64,000 nt of DNA from JABCZH01 sp963803775. GTDB taxonomy: Bacteria; Acidobacteriota; Terriglobia; Terriglobales; Acidobacteriaceae. Shown here in pieces: positions 1-9,280 of this stretch. Below the pieces are notes generated by a model that saw only the letters and a program-made list of their open reading frames with translations, was not told where the DNA came from and searched no databases. How positions within the stretch are numbered: the stretch's first letter is position 1; each line of letters begins with the position of its first letter. Location of the stretch: positions 248,001 through 312,000 of the forward strand of contig CAWDNS010000001.1 of NCBI GenBank assembly GCA_963803775.1. The letters are read 5' to 3'. Made by a program: the position numbers and the translations under genes.

Positions 1-171
1 GAAAGATAAGGACACAATCAGCCTTGTCGAGGATGCTTTGGGCAGCCCCCCGGATAGAATTTGCTGCAACGCGGTTGCCGAATTGTCCAAACGCTCCGCC
101 TCTTTCTTTTGAGCGAACAGCGGGAAAGCTATTACCAAACAGAGCACAATCGAGGCCATCGTTCTCTTCAT
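1..171 (-). pseudogene. SYLF/Ysc84-like secreted protein, 5' part, frameshifted and cut by window edge
   Basis: Only the first 57 codons are in the window. The ATG at 171 has a good ribosome site (AAGGAG, 6 bases before the start). The product opens with a signal peptide (MKRTMASIVLCLVIAFPLFA) followed by ERLDNSATALQQIL. In the next frame the reading continues as QSILDKADCVLIF. Together these resemble the start of SYLF (Ysc84-type) lipid-binding proteins, which usually read ER..-aa-VL-ei then a LLDKA-C-VVI stretch. The two halves are separated by a run of six C on the plus strand (46-51); one more base would restore a single frame. This is either a homopolymer sequencing error or a real frameshift. 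The family call rests on short motifs and is moderate. Confidence 0.5.
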
Positions 172-322
172 CGCCTTCTCCTTTTCACCTAAGCAGATTG
201 ACTTAAGGTTGTCGCTGCGAATGTATTCCTGATTTCTTGAAGCGTCAAGCACACCTCTGATAAAAGTGCGGTGAGTGTATCAGGGATGGCGTAAACGTCC
301 GCGAATGCCGGTTCAGCGAAAC

Positions 323-667
323 CTATCTCAACGCCGTCGGATGTTTGGGCTGATATAGACCAATCTCGCCGCCGCCCGGCAGCTTCATCTTAGTGATGCT
401 TCCCCAGCGTTCCTCATGGACCACTCCACACGCGACATTCTTCTTCTTCAGCGATTCCATCATCGCCGTGAGGTCATTACACATAAAATAGAGTTCGTGC
501 AAATCGTTCTTCTCGGACGGATGAAAAGCTACTTCCGCGTCCGGCATGGCAAATATCAGCCACCCGTGGCCTGCATCGACAGAGGGAAACTTGAGAACAT
601 CTTTGAAGAACGCGCGGTCCGCATCCGGATCTTTGCTGTAGATAACCACGTGGGCGCCTGTGATCAT
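323..667 (-). CDS. VOC (glyoxalase/dioxygenase-fold) family protein
   Basis: A 114-residue protein, about the size of one VOC module pair. It shows the usual pattern: an N-terminal strand (GAHVVIYSKDPDADRAFF), a helix, a middle ELYFMCNDL strand and a C-terminal strand ending in GEIGLYQP, where the last Glu-type metal ligand normally sits. VOC proteins include glyoxalases, dioxygenases and antibiotic-binding proteins, so no substrate can be named. The ATG at 667 is preceded by GGAG at 5 bases. An upstream in-frame GTG at 680-682 overlaps the stop of the glycosyltransferase gene, which suggests translational coupling. It is the last gene of a likely three-gene minus-strand operon. Confidence 0.85.
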   Translation of the reverse strand: MITGAHVVIYSKDPDADRAFFKDVLKFPSVDAGHGWLIFAMPDAEVAFHPSEKNDLHELYFMCNDLTAMMESLKKKNVACGVVHEERWGSITKMKLPGGGEIGLYQPKHPTALR

Positions 668-678
668 GGAGTCTCCAA

Positions 679-1848
679 TCACTTATCGGACGGACTTGCA
701 GTCACTGGAACTAACTGACCGTCACGTATGTAGTACTCTCCTCCGCGCCAGCGAATGCTGCTGCGAAGGAAGCTGAACAACCAGATGAAAAATGCCAGAG
801 CGTCCCACACTGGAATCAGCCACAGCTTCTTCCACAAGGCACGGTCACCCAGCCCACGCACGCCGATCAGCCACGTCATAACCAACCGCAACGTGATATA
901 AGCACCCAGATATGCCACCGCCACTGCGGCAGTCGGGTGAAGTGCAATCGCAGCCAGAGACCACGGCAGTCCCTGAGTAAACACCAGCCCCAAGTGCCCC
1001 CATGGACGCATGTGGCGCATCACCACCACCCAGCGCATGCGCTTGTGCAGCAGGTCAGGCATCGAACCGTAATCGGCAACCGTGAGAATCGTATACGGAA
1101 GAAGCTCGACTTCATAACCCTGCTCCGCAATCAACCGCCCGACCAGAAGGTCGTCACCGGGCTGGTTCTCGATGGCCTTGTAACCACCGAATCCCGCGAG
1201 CCGGGTACGCGTCGTCGCGATGGTGGGACCGAGCGCGAACTTTACTCCGTCCAACTGGCGTGCCACCAGAATGCCGGCGTAAAAATCGGAGACCATGCCG
1301 ATGGTCTGCAACCTCTCGGCCAGCGTTTTTTCTTCGGTGGGAACGTAGAAGCAGGTTACCGCGCCGACTTTGGGATCGGCCAAAGGCGCTACCACAGTGC
1401 GCAGATAATCGGGCCGGGCGCGAACGTCGCTGTCACTGATCACCACCACTTCGTTCCGCGCTTCGCCGACCAGACGCGCCAGCTTCGCGACTTTGTCATT
1501 GGCGGCGTTCCCGGAAGTACCAAACAGCACCGTGATCCGCCGCTCGGGAAAATCGCGCACAAGTTTTTCAAGAATCGGCACCACCGGATCATCTCTATCG
1601 CCAACGCAGAAGAGTAGCTCGTAGTCGGGATAGTCCTGGCGGCAGAAACTGGCAAAGTTCTCGTAGGCATCGGGATCGACTCCCCGGATCGGTTTCAGAT
1701 TGCTGACCGGAGGAGTGAACTCGCTTTTCGGCCCCGCAACCGGGCGGCGATGAAAGAATCCCCAGGCGCCGTACAGGGAGATCAAATAATAGATGAAGGG
1801 AAAAGTTGCGACCCCCAACATTGCATAAATGAAGAGTGAGACAGTCAT
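679..1848 (-). CDS. hpnI: HpnI-like family 2 glycosyltransferase (hopanoid or ceramide glucosyltransferase type)
   Basis: About 389 residues. A membrane segment sits at residues 5-25 and a cluster of hydrophobic segments lies in the last 110 residues. Between them is a GT21/GT2 fold of the ceramide glucosyltransferase type: VSNLKPIRGVD at the start of the catalytic domain, SDSDVR as the DxD-like metal and sugar-nucleotide motif, a GDDLLVGR segment and KRMRW as the (Q/R)xxRW motif. HpnI adds N-acetylglucosamine to bacteriohopanetetrol at the inner membrane, and acidobacteria make hopanoids, so hpnI is the best name. The specific substrate is inferred. The upstream GTG at 1857 is an alternative start. 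It lies 46 bases after the spermidine-synthase-like gene. Confidence 0.75.
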   Translation of the reverse strand: MTVSLFIYAMLGVATFPFIYYLISLYGAWGFFHRRPVAGPKSEFTPPVSNLKPIRGVDPDAYENFASFCRQDYPDYELLFCVGDRDDPVVPILEKLVRDFPERRITVLFGTSGNAANDKVAKLARLVGEARNEVVVISDSDVRARPDYLRTVVAPLADPKVGAVTCFYVPTEEKTLAERLQTIGMVSDFYAGILVARQLDGVKFALGPTIATTRTRLAGFGGYKAIENQPGDDLLVGRLIAEQGYEVELLPYTILTVADYGSMPDLLHKRMRWVVVMRHMRPWGHLGLVFTQGLPWSLAAIALHPTAAVAVAYLGAYITLRLVMTWLIGVRGLGDRALWKKLWLIPVWDALAFFIWLFSFLRSSIRWRGGEYYIRDGQLVPVTASPSDK

Positions 1849-1894
1849 GCCCTGCACAGCTTAGCCAGATGCGGTAGCGCTGTCAAAATCCAGC

Positions 1895-4072
1895 TTAGAA
1901 ACTGAGGACACTGCCGGGATGGCGGAGCAGGTAGTATTCATTGATGGGACGGTCGTCCTGCAAGGCGGGGGTCTGGGGCGATAGCGCGATCATCTGCTCC
2001 GGTTTCGTCTCGCGGGAAAGCAACAGGGCGAATTGCTGCTCGGCAGTCTTCGCTGGCCCCCATTCCAACATGTCTGCTACCGCGGCTGCCGGCATGCGGC
2101 CGGCCAGTTCCGCCGCCGTGCGAACCGGAATCGGCTGGTCACTCGCCAGGAAGTGCCAACCCTGCCGCCCATTCCACTGGAAGATTCTCACATAGGGGAA
2201 AGAATTCTGCAGAGCGCGGGCCACTGAGGCTTTCAACTGATTATCATTCGCATCGTTGACGCCGTCCGGCAGAAATTGTTGCAGGATGCCGCCTGGCCGC
2301 AGACGCTTCCTCGCCACCGTGTAAAAATCTTCTGAGTAGAGCAGGCTCGATCCGGCAGCCTGCACCGGCGGCGGTGGGTCAATGATGATCACGTCGTATT
2401 CTTCCGGCGAACGCTCGAGGAAGCGACGCCCATCGTCGATCACCACACGCGCCCGCGGCGATGCCAGAATCTTTCCACCATCTCGATGGTAGTAGGTGAA
2501 TAGTTTTGGCACACTGGGTACCAGATCTACAGCCGTCGCCGGAATTCCCCATGACATTGCCGAACGAAACGTGGTTCCCATCCCGAAGCAAATCACCAGC
2601 GCATTGCGCGGCGGCTGGGCCAGCGATGCCAAACTGAGATGCGCCATCATCTTTGGAATGGGTACCATGGCGGTAATGTCGACTCCGTTGATCACCAGTT
2701 TCTTGCTCATGCCTTCGCCAGTCGCTATAACGGTCGCCGTACTGTCGCGCAAGACTTCGCGCTCGGTGTACTGTGTGGCGAAATCCTGAGTAAAGAAAAG
2801 AATAACCAATGCCGCCACGGCAGCGCTGTATGCCCCAGCCCGTGTAATCAGTCGGGACCGATGAGCGTAAGCAGCGCGGATCGCCATCGCCAGCCACGGC
2901 AGAGTCAACATCAGAGTAGACCAGCGCTCTCCCAGAAAAGGCAGCAGCAGGAAGCCGCTGAGCATCGGTCCGACGATGCAGCCGAGTACATTGATCCCAT
3001 AAGCCTTGCCAGCACGGTCAGGATCGCCTCCCGACCACCGGTCCACCAACATCGGGGTGAGGAATCCCATCAACCCGGCAAAGGGCATGACCCCGAGAAA
3101 CACTCGCGTCGAAGAGTCTAGCGCCAGTCTGACGTCGGAAGTTACCAGCACAAGCATCCCCAGCGGCACCAGGGCAACCCATGCCAACTCGCTCTCGCGG
3201 CGACCACGCAGGCTCCACTCGCGGTAAGTTCGTGAACCGAGAAATGTTGCCACTAGATACGCCGCCAGAATGGTAGCGAACGCATACACCACGGGACCCA
3301 CGTAGGGGGTGAATAAACGAATCCAGATCACCTCCATGCCCATGGTGGTCAGGCCAGTCAGGAAAAGCAGGAAAAGCGGTGCTCGATTTTCCCGAAGGCT
3401 CCCCGAAACTGCTCTTGAATCCGCCACAACACTGCGCTGAACAGTCCTTGCTGATGCGAGCGCCAAGGCAAACGCGCTGACTGCAATCGCAGCGTTTAGG
3501 CAGGCACCCACTCGCAGTGTTGCGTGAAAACCGCCCAGTTCGATCAGTAAAGGGGCAACTACTGCACCCGCGGTCGCGCCCACAACATTCGCAAGATAAA
3601 GGAAGCTAAAAGATCGCCGGGATTCATGGCCCGACTCGCTCCCAATCGCAAACATCACAAACGGAATGGTCGCACCCATGCAAGCGCACCAGGGCACGAG
3701 CGTAAGCGCAAGCCAAGCGCCGGAAGCCAGATAATACACAGCTGATGACATCGCCGCCTGCGCTGTCATGTCTTCCAGTAAGCGATGTCCGTATGAAAGT
3801 TGGAGAGGGACCATGATCGCGGAACACCCGATTAGAAGTTCGATCAATCCGTATAGCTTCAGGGGGTGAATCTTGAGAAGATTCCCATAAGCCCGCACCA
3901 GACTGCCCGCTGCCCAGGAGCCGAGTCCCAATCCTCCCATGAACATGGAGAGTACGATCGAGGTCAGGGCTGTAGTCACGCCAAATTGCGCCATGGCCAG
4001 CCGCAGCCAGACCAACTCATACACGATGCCGCACAAACCCGAAATAAAGAAAAAGGTGAAATACCAGGCCAT
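1895..4072 (-). CDS. Membrane-fused spermidine synthase-like protein
   Basis: A 725-residue fusion. The first ~450 residues hold many hydrophobic helices resembling a transporter-like membrane domain, beginning with FFISGLCGIVYELVWLR, a hallmark of the spermidine-synthase-associated membrane proteins. The C-terminal ~250 residues look like a Rossmann SAM/dcSAM-binding fold: ICFGMGTTFRS (glycine loop, about residue 495), an acidic VDLVPSV, DDGRRFL and DVIIIDPPPP (about residue 565). Such fusions are common in soil bacteria; whether they transfer aminopropyl groups is not established. It heads the operon with the HpnI-like glycosyltransferase and the VOC protein, so a lipid- or polyamine-linked role is possible but only inferred. 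Confidence 0.8.
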   Translation of the reverse strand: MAWYFTFFFISGLCGIVYELVWLRLAMAQFGVTTALTSIVLSMFMGGLGLGSWAAGSLVRAYGNLLKIHPLKLYGLIELLIGCSAIMVPLQLSYGHRLLEDMTAQAAMSSAVYYLASGAWLALTLVPWCACMGATIPFVMFAIGSESGHESRRSFSFLYLANVVGATAGAVVAPLLIELGGFHATLRVGACLNAAIAVSAFALALASARTVQRSVVADSRAVSGSLRENRAPLFLLFLTGLTTMGMEVIWIRLFTPYVGPVVYAFATILAAYLVATFLGSRTYREWSLRGRRESELAWVALVPLGMLVLVTSDVRLALDSSTRVFLGVMPFAGLMGFLTPMLVDRWSGGDPDRAGKAYGINVLGCIVGPMLSGFLLLPFLGERWSTLMLTLPWLAMAIRAAYAHRSRLITRAGAYSAAVAALVILFFTQDFATQYTEREVLRDSTATVIATGEGMSKKLVINGVDITAMVPIPKMMAHLSLASLAQPPRNALVICFGMGTTFRSAMSWGIPATAVDLVPSVPKLFTYYHRDGGKILASPRARVVIDDGRRFLERSPEEYDVIIIDPPPPVQAAGSSLLYSEDFYTVARKRLRPGGILQQFLPDGVNDANDNQLKASVARALQNSFPYVRIFQWNGRQGWHFLASDQPIPVRTAAELAGRMPAAAVADMLEWGPAKTAEQQFALLLSRETKPEQMIALSPQTPALQDDRPINEYYLLRHPGSVLSF

Positions 4073-4272
4073 GGTGATCCGTTACAGATAGCTTAGGTTG
4101 GAACCCAACTCTCAGCATGTGACCGAGGTAATGCGCCACCGGCGGGGCTTTTGGAGAGAAGAACTGCTCTTGACGCTTGTCCTCGACCAGAGGACAATTG
4201 GCCCTCGGTTGCCGTCTCCGTCGGGGATTTCGACGGGACGAGCTGTCCATCCTCGATTTACAGGGGCTCTCA

Positions 4273-5523
4273 ATGCGAAGACTATTCGTGCTTTCGATTC
4301 TGGTTCTATCGGCAACGTTGGCTGTGAGCGAAGCGGTTCGGACTCTCCCAGCCAACTGGGTGCAGCTTGCAGAACTGACTCCCACTAACCGGGCGAAGAA
4401 CGACTGGTTCGGCATCTCCATCGCCATCAACAGCAATACTGTTGTGGTGGGCGACTTTGACGCCAATATCGAGGAATTCGGCACAGTGGACGTATTTGTG
4501 AAGCCGGCAAGCGGGTGGTCGAATATGACCCAGACTGCCACTTTGAGTTCCTCCGACAACGGCATCGGATTCGGCACCTCGGTTGCCATCAGCGGCGACA
4601 TCATCGTGGTCGGCGCTGCGAACACCTCGAACTTTCACAATCCCGCGTCATCTCCGGGCGCGGTTTACGTTTTCGTGAAGCCCGCTGGCGGATGGAAAGA
4701 CATGACTGAAACCGCCAAACTAACTGCCTCGGACGGGGTATCCGGCGACGCTTTCGGCAATAGCGTCAGCATCAGCGGCAACACCATCGCTGTGGGTGCA
4801 TTCTTCGTCAACAATTTCTCCGGCCGTGTCTACGTTTTCACTTGCACGAGCGGTGGATGTACGCAAGCGGCCGAGCTTAGCGCTTCCGACAGCAACGGCA
4901 TTCTGGACTACCTGGGTTGCTCGGTCGCGATCAGTGGCAACACGGTCGTGGCCGGGTCATACGGTCACAACAATTTCCAGGGATCGGCTTACGTTTACGT
5001 GGAGCCCACCGGCGGCTGGGCGGATATGACGGAGACAGCAGAACTGACCACCTTTAACGGCAAAGCCAGTGACGACCTAGGATTCTCCGTTGCCATCAGC
5101 GGTGGCACCGTCGTGGCCGGCGCACCCGGCGCGTTTACCAGCTACGGCGCCGCCTATGTTTACATAGAGCCGCCAACCGGTTGGGCCAGTACTGGAAACT
5201 TCATCGCTGCTCTGGGAGCACCTGACGCGGTGCAAGGCGACAGCTTTGGCCAGTCGGTGGGGATCAACGAGAATGCCAAAGCAATCGCGGTCGGCGGCCC
5301 GGGCGCAAATATCGGGCAGAACCTTGAGCAGGGCGCTCTCTACGCCTATGTGCAACCAAAATCTGGCTGGAAGAACACGCGCAATGCCTATGCTGAAGCA
5401 ACCGCCTCTGATGGCGCATCTGCCGACCTCATGGGTAGTTCCATCGGCATCAGCGGAACCACCATCGTCGCGGGCGCTCCCAAAAGCAGTTCCCCTGGGG
5501 CAGCGTATGTGTTTGGGCGATGA
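4273..5523 (+). CDS. Secreted FG-GAP-repeat-like beta-propeller protein
   Basis: A 416-residue protein with a signal peptide (MRRLFVLSILVLSATLAVSE) and then seven or so repeats of ~55 residues. Each repeat reads roughly as a 'D-FG-SVAISG-TVVVGA' unit followed by 'AYVYVEP-GGW' (for example GFGTSVAISGDIIVVGA and LGFSVAISGGTVVAGAP). This is the pattern of FG-GAP or integrin-alpha-like propeller blades found in secreted bacterial proteins. I chose the ATG at 4273 because it is followed directly by the signal peptide and preceded by AGGGG. It sits alone on the plus strand between two minus-strand transcription units. Function is unknown; an adhesion or surface role is only inferred. Confidence 0.8.
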   Translation: MRRLFVLSILVLSATLAVSEAVRTLPANWVQLAELTPTNRAKNDWFGISIAINSNTVVVGDFDANIEEFGTVDVFVKPASGWSNMTQTATLSSSDNGIGFGTSVAISGDIIVVGAANTSNFHNPASSPGAVYVFVKPAGGWKDMTETAKLTASDGVSGDAFGNSVSISGNTIAVGAFFVNNFSGRVYVFTCTSGGCTQAAELSASDSNGILDYLGCSVAISGNTVVAGSYGHNNFQGSAYVYVEPTGGWADMTETAELTTFNGKASDDLGFSVAISGGTVVAGAPGAFTSYGAAYVYIEPPTGWASTGNFIAALGAPDAVQGDSFGQSVGINENAKAIAVGGPGANIGQNLEQGALYAYVQPKSGWKNTRNAYAEATASDGASADLMGSSIGISGTTIVAGAPKSSSPGAAYVFGR

Positions 5524-5609
5524 TGAGATTGACGGCAATCGGAGCTACTTTCACAGTCGTCCGCTGACGCTGTGCGGGTTAAAAGCCGCGGTTGTTAGCA
5601 GCTGTCGTT

Positions 5610-8150
5610 TCATTCGCTCCTCAACGCCCTTATGGGTTCGATCGACGCCGCTCGACGCGCCGGGACCACGGACGCGATTAACGCCGCAACGCTCAACACC
5701 GCGGTGGTCAGCAGCAAGATATTCGGATCATAGGGTTTCACACCAAACAATTGCGTAGCCATCGCCCTTCCGCCGAGGATGGTCACCGGCATTCCGATCA
5801 GCAATCCGATTCCGATCTGAAGAAAAGCTCCTCGCAGCACCAGTTTCAGCACATTGAGGCGGTCCGCCCCCAGCGCCATGCGGATGCCAATCTCACTAGT
5901 GCGACGCTCAACCGAATACGCCGTAACGCCATACAGACCGATTGAGGCCAGCACCAGCGCCAAAAAGCCAAACAGTGACGTGAGCTTAACGATCATCTCC
6001 TGCTGGCTGAAATTCGCTTCCACGATATCGGCAAAGCTGGTGAAATCGATCACCGCCAGATTGGGATTGACCTGCGCCACCGCTTGCCGCACTTGCGGCT
6101 CCAACCCTTGCAGTGGGCCTACCGTTTCCAGTTCGACCGATTCGAGATAATGGTTGGCGTCTTCAAATCGGTTTTCCTGAGGCAGTTCGTAGTTCATCCT
6201 CTGCGCCGCAGGCAGAAAGAACATGGGCGGAATCTTGCGCCTCGGGCCGCGGTACTGCGTGTCCTCAGTTACCCCGACGATCTCAAACTTTCCTGAGTAT
6301 TTCGCGTCCAGGTTGCCGAAGCGCTTCCCCAAGGCAGTTTCACCCTTAAAGAACTTGTTCTCGAAAGTCCGGTTTACCATCGCGACCGGCCGTGTGGCTG
6401 GCGTATCCAGTTCAGAGATCGCCCGCCCTTCTACGATTTTGGTCCCGATCACGTCGAAATACCCATCGCTGACCCGCACCCAGGAGGCGTCGTTCTCGTC
6501 GCTATCAGGTGGAGGCGGTGCCTGCCCCTCGAGAAAAACGGTTTCGCCCCAATTGTTTCCCTCCATCGGCGCATAGAGCGAATAACTAACCCGCTTGACC
6601 CCGGGAACCGCGTCCAGACTTTCATGGAGTTGCCGGTAAAGCGCCTCGAGCTGGTTCGGTTTGTAGCCTGCCATCTGCGGATCAATATGCAAGAGGTAGC
6701 GCTTCGAGGTCGCGAATCCGAAATGCTGGCTCTGCATGTTCCGCAGACTCTGCATCAGTAAACCAGCGGCGCACAGCAGCACCAGAGATAATGCCGCCTG
6801 CAACACCACCAGCGACTTCTGTGTCCACGAGCCGCCCCGCGCCGTGGAACGGTTCGCGCCGCGCAAAGCCTCCGCGGGATCGGCATTAGCCGTCATCCAG
6901 GCCGGGGCAACCCCAAACAACACGCCGGTCAGCAGCGAAACCAGAAAAGTGAAACCCAAAACCGGCAGTGAAGGCGAGGCTTGGATCGGCACATAACTCT
7001 TCTGAAACGCCAAATGCAGAATCAGCCGTGTGCCCCCATAAGCCAGACCGACTCCGGCAACCGCGCCCAACAACGCTAGCAGAGTACTTTCCGTCAGCAC
7101 CTGCCGTATCTGCCGGGAGCGCGGAGCGCCCAACGCTGCGCGGATCGAGGTTTGTTGCTTGCGGGTGGTCGCGCGCACCAACATGAGGTTAGCCACGTTG
7201 GCACAGGCAATCATTAGGACAAACCCGGAAATCCACATCAGCAAGTGCAGACCGTCCTGATATTCATCCCGCATCATGCGCACACCAGAACCCCCGGGAG
7301 CGAAGTGCAAAGTCTGCTTGGGGATCAATGCCCGCTCTTCGGTCTTAAGCTCGGCGACGGGACTCGATAGCCACTGCTGCAACTCAACTTTCATTTGCGC
7401 TTCGATGCGTTTCACATCCGCGCCAGGCTGGATCCTTCCCATCAGATCCAGGTAATTCAAATGCGGCTGATCCAGGAGTGCGCTGGAAGTAGTCAACAAC
7501 GGTTCGGTCGTTAGTGGGATCCAGAACGCCGGCGGATTGGTCTCGAGCCGGTCTCCAAAGAATCCCGGGGGCGCGATTCCGACCACGGTAAAGGACTGGC
7601 CGTTGAAAGAGAAAGCCGCGCCCACGACCGTAGGATCTTGCCCGTACTTCTGGACCCAGGTGCGATAGTTCATCACCGCTACCGGGTCAGCGCCTTTGTG
7701 ATCATCCTGCATGGAGAGCGCGCGGCCAGCATAAGCGCTTATACCGAAGAGAGAAAAATAGTTTCCCGAGACATATTCGCCCACCATGGACTCGGCCGGA
7801 TGGTTGCTTCCCGCGCGCCGGACGGCAACCAGATTGCGGCCCGATTGGAACGCCGCCAGTTCTACAAAACCCTGGGCGCCATCGCGAAACGTCTTATAGA
7901 GCTCGTAGGAGAAGAGCCTCCAGTCTTGCTGCAATCCACCGGTGACGCAGCAGTTATCTTCACTCCCGATGCGATACAGATCGCCAGGCTTAGCCACCGG
8001 CAATGATTTCAGCAAAACCGCGTGCACCAGGGTGAAAATAGCCGTGGTTGCGCCAATGCCCAGCGCCAGAGTCAACACCGCGGTGATGGTGAACCCCGGG
8101 GCTTTTGAGAATTGCCGCATCGCATAACGCGCATCCTCGATGAGCTGCAT
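5610..8150 (-). CDS. ADOP-type ABC transporter permease (duplicated MacB/FtsX domains)
   Basis: An 846-residue membrane protein with the architecture called acidobacterial duplicated orphan permease. It has an N-terminal transmembrane helix (ITAVLTLALGIGATTAIFTLVHAVLL), a periplasmic MacB-like core, an FtsX block of three helices near residues 340-460, a second periplasmic core, and a second FtsX block at the end (IGIRMALGADR...MPVTILGGRAMATQLFGV). In this family the ATPase partner is usually not adjacent, and none is seen here. The start at 8150 (MQLIEDARYAMRQF) matches the usual family beginning; a longer ORF extends 33 codons upstream with no family features. The export substrate is unknown. 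Confidence 0.9.
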   Translation of the reverse strand: MQLIEDARYAMRQFSKAPGFTITAVLTLALGIGATTAIFTLVHAVLLKSLPVAKPGDLYRIGSEDNCCVTGGLQQDWRLFSYELYKTFRDGAQGFVELAAFQSGRNLVAVRRAGSNHPAESMVGEYVSGNYFSLFGISAYAGRALSMQDDHKGADPVAVMNYRTWVQKYGQDPTVVGAAFSFNGQSFTVVGIAPPGFFGDRLETNPPAFWIPLTTEPLLTTSSALLDQPHLNYLDLMGRIQPGADVKRIEAQMKVELQQWLSSPVAELKTEERALIPKQTLHFAPGGSGVRMMRDEYQDGLHLLMWISGFVLMIACANVANLMLVRATTRKQQTSIRAALGAPRSRQIRQVLTESTLLALLGAVAGVGLAYGGTRLILHLAFQKSYVPIQASPSLPVLGFTFLVSLLTGVLFGVAPAWMTANADPAEALRGANRSTARGGSWTQKSLVVLQAALSLVLLCAAGLLMQSLRNMQSQHFGFATSKRYLLHIDPQMAGYKPNQLEALYRQLHESLDAVPGVKRVSYSLYAPMEGNNWGETVFLEGQAPPPPDSDENDASWVRVSDGYFDVIGTKIVEGRAISELDTPATRPVAMVNRTFENKFFKGETALGKRFGNLDAKYSGKFEIVGVTEDTQYRGPRRKIPPMFFLPAAQRMNYELPQENRFEDANHYLESVELETVGPLQGLEPQVRQAVAQVNPNLAVIDFTSFADIVEANFSQQEMIVKLTSLFGFLALVLASIGLYGVTAYSVERRTSEIGIRMALGADRLNVLKLVLRGAFLQIGIGLLIGMPVTILGGRAMATQLFGVKPYDPNILLLTTAVLSVAALIASVVPARRAASIEPIRALRSE

Positions 8151-8312
8151 TCGCTGATCTCCCTCCAGGACGGGGGCTGGCGTAAAACATCCGTCCCGGC
8201 TAGGACGACTGAGACGGGAAAACGTGAGCGGAAGGCGGGCAAGCTCCAAAGGACCGCAGCTCTGCCTCTGGGTCTTTTCTTTTTCTTCGTCTGCCTAGCC
8301 TTCGCTATTTAG

Positions 8313-8837
8313 TCAGTTGCCTAGAGGCAAGGACAAAACATCGTGAACCGGTTTCGGCAACTTGTCAGCATTGGCCACTAACAGGCTTACTTGCCACATT
8401 TGTGTCTCTGACAATCTGGGCCGGAAGCCCGGCATCCCAGTCAAACGAATCCCATTCGCGACTTTCCAGTAACTCTCTCCCGGCTCGTCGTCGGTGACAC
8501 CTTTTCCCTCCAGCAGCTTCGGAGGATGTGGAAACATGCCGGCAGCAATCGTCGTTTCCTTCTGTTCCGGCAGTCCGTGACACACCGCGCAATGCGCACG
8601 ATAGACCATGGCTCCGGCAGCTAAATTGCCTTCGTCGGGCTGAATCGGAACCGTCTTCGGCATCTCACGGCTAATCGCGGCATCCAAAGCCCGGTGAGCG
8701 AGCTTCTTTTCAAATGGCATTGGCGACGCCGAGGTTGCCACCGGAGCCTGCCCGGCAGCGAAGTAGAAATAAACGCCGAACACGATGGCAGCAGCCCCAA
8801 GAATTATTCCCAAGACAAGCATCGCGAACGCTCTCAT
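8313..8837 (-). CDS. Membrane-anchored c-type cytochrome
   Basis: 174 residues with one N-terminal membrane anchor (residues 5-28) followed by a single cytochrome c domain. The haem-binding motif CAVCH lies near residue 85, and a distal ligand candidate Met is in GMPGFRP about 50 residues later. The domain ends with a typical MWQVSLLVANADKLP helix. This is the class I, CbbX/CccA-like monohaem type used in periplasmic electron transfer. The ATG at 8837 has AAGGAG nine bases upstream; a second ATG at 8846 directly abuts that site and is less likely. The cytochrome c maturation genes lie about 1 kb further on the other strand. Confidence 0.88.
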   Translation of the reverse strand: MRAFAMLVLGIILGAAAIVFGVYFYFAAGQAPVATSASPMPFEKKLAHRALDAAISREMPKTVPIQPDEGNLAAGAMVYRAHCAVCHGLPEQKETTIAAGMFPHPPKLLEGKGVTDDEPGESYWKVANGIRLTGMPGFRPRLSETQMWQVSLLVANADKLPKPVHDVLSLPLGN

Positions 8838-8882
8838 CGACAGCATCTCCTTGGCGCAGAAAACACGGAATCGCTGAAAAGA

Positions 8883-8957
8883 TGGTAGCGCTACCGGGAA
8901 TCGAACCCGGGTTTGAAGATTGAGAATCTTCCGTCCTAACCCCTAGACGATAGCGCC
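8883..8957 (-). tRNA. tRNA-Glu (anticodon CTC)
   Basis: A full cloverleaf reads on the minus strand. The acceptor GGCGCTA pairs with TAGCGCT (one G-T pair at position 1). The D arm is GTCTAGGGGTTAGGAC, the anticodon stem is GAAGA/TCTTC with loop TTCTCAA giving anticodon CTC, and the T arm is CCGGG-TTCGATT-CCCGG. The discriminator is A at 8886 and CCA is encoded at 8883-8885. The fold matches the general bacterial tRNA-Glu plan, including TC at positions 8-9. Confidence 0.96.
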
Positions 8958-9280
8958 ATCCGGGCAGAACGTGATTATAACAAAGCAGTCGCCAAGCCGC
9001 GCCCGCCCCGCCTTAACTGGCCGCACGAATCCAAGCTCATGGGCACTTCTAAGTAACGCTGGCCCACGATGGGGGCAAGAGCGAAAACAGCAACCGCAAT
9101 CGAAAATCAACTATATTTCATTGCGATTAATTTCTCCCCAGTTCTGCGCACATCCACAGCGAACTGGTTTATGATTAACTCATACTCGTTATACATTTTT
9201 GTGAGCCAATCTTAGTCGTGGCCGCTGTGTTTTCGGGTAATCATACTTCCATTAACTGTATTCTTTAAGGAGTGCGACAA
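8958..9280. other. Intergenic region between tRNA-Glu and the DUF2934 gene
   Basis: About 320 bases without a convincing gene. The first half is GC-rich and featureless. The second half (about 9090-9265) is clearly more AT-rich and contains TTATACAT near 9190, which could be a -10 element for the DUF2934 gene; I do not see a good -35 partner. The AAGGAG ribosome site of the next gene lies at its right end. Confidence 0.5.

Noticed and set aside
937..1617. A 226-codon plus-strand ORF opposite the HpnI-like gene
   Set aside because: The composition is His/Gln/Arg-rich, typical of antisense translation, and it is fully covered by a real gene.
5077..5538. A minus-strand ORF of 153 codons opposite the FG-GAP-like gene
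   Set aside because: The repetitive sense gene produces open antisense frames; no independent signal.
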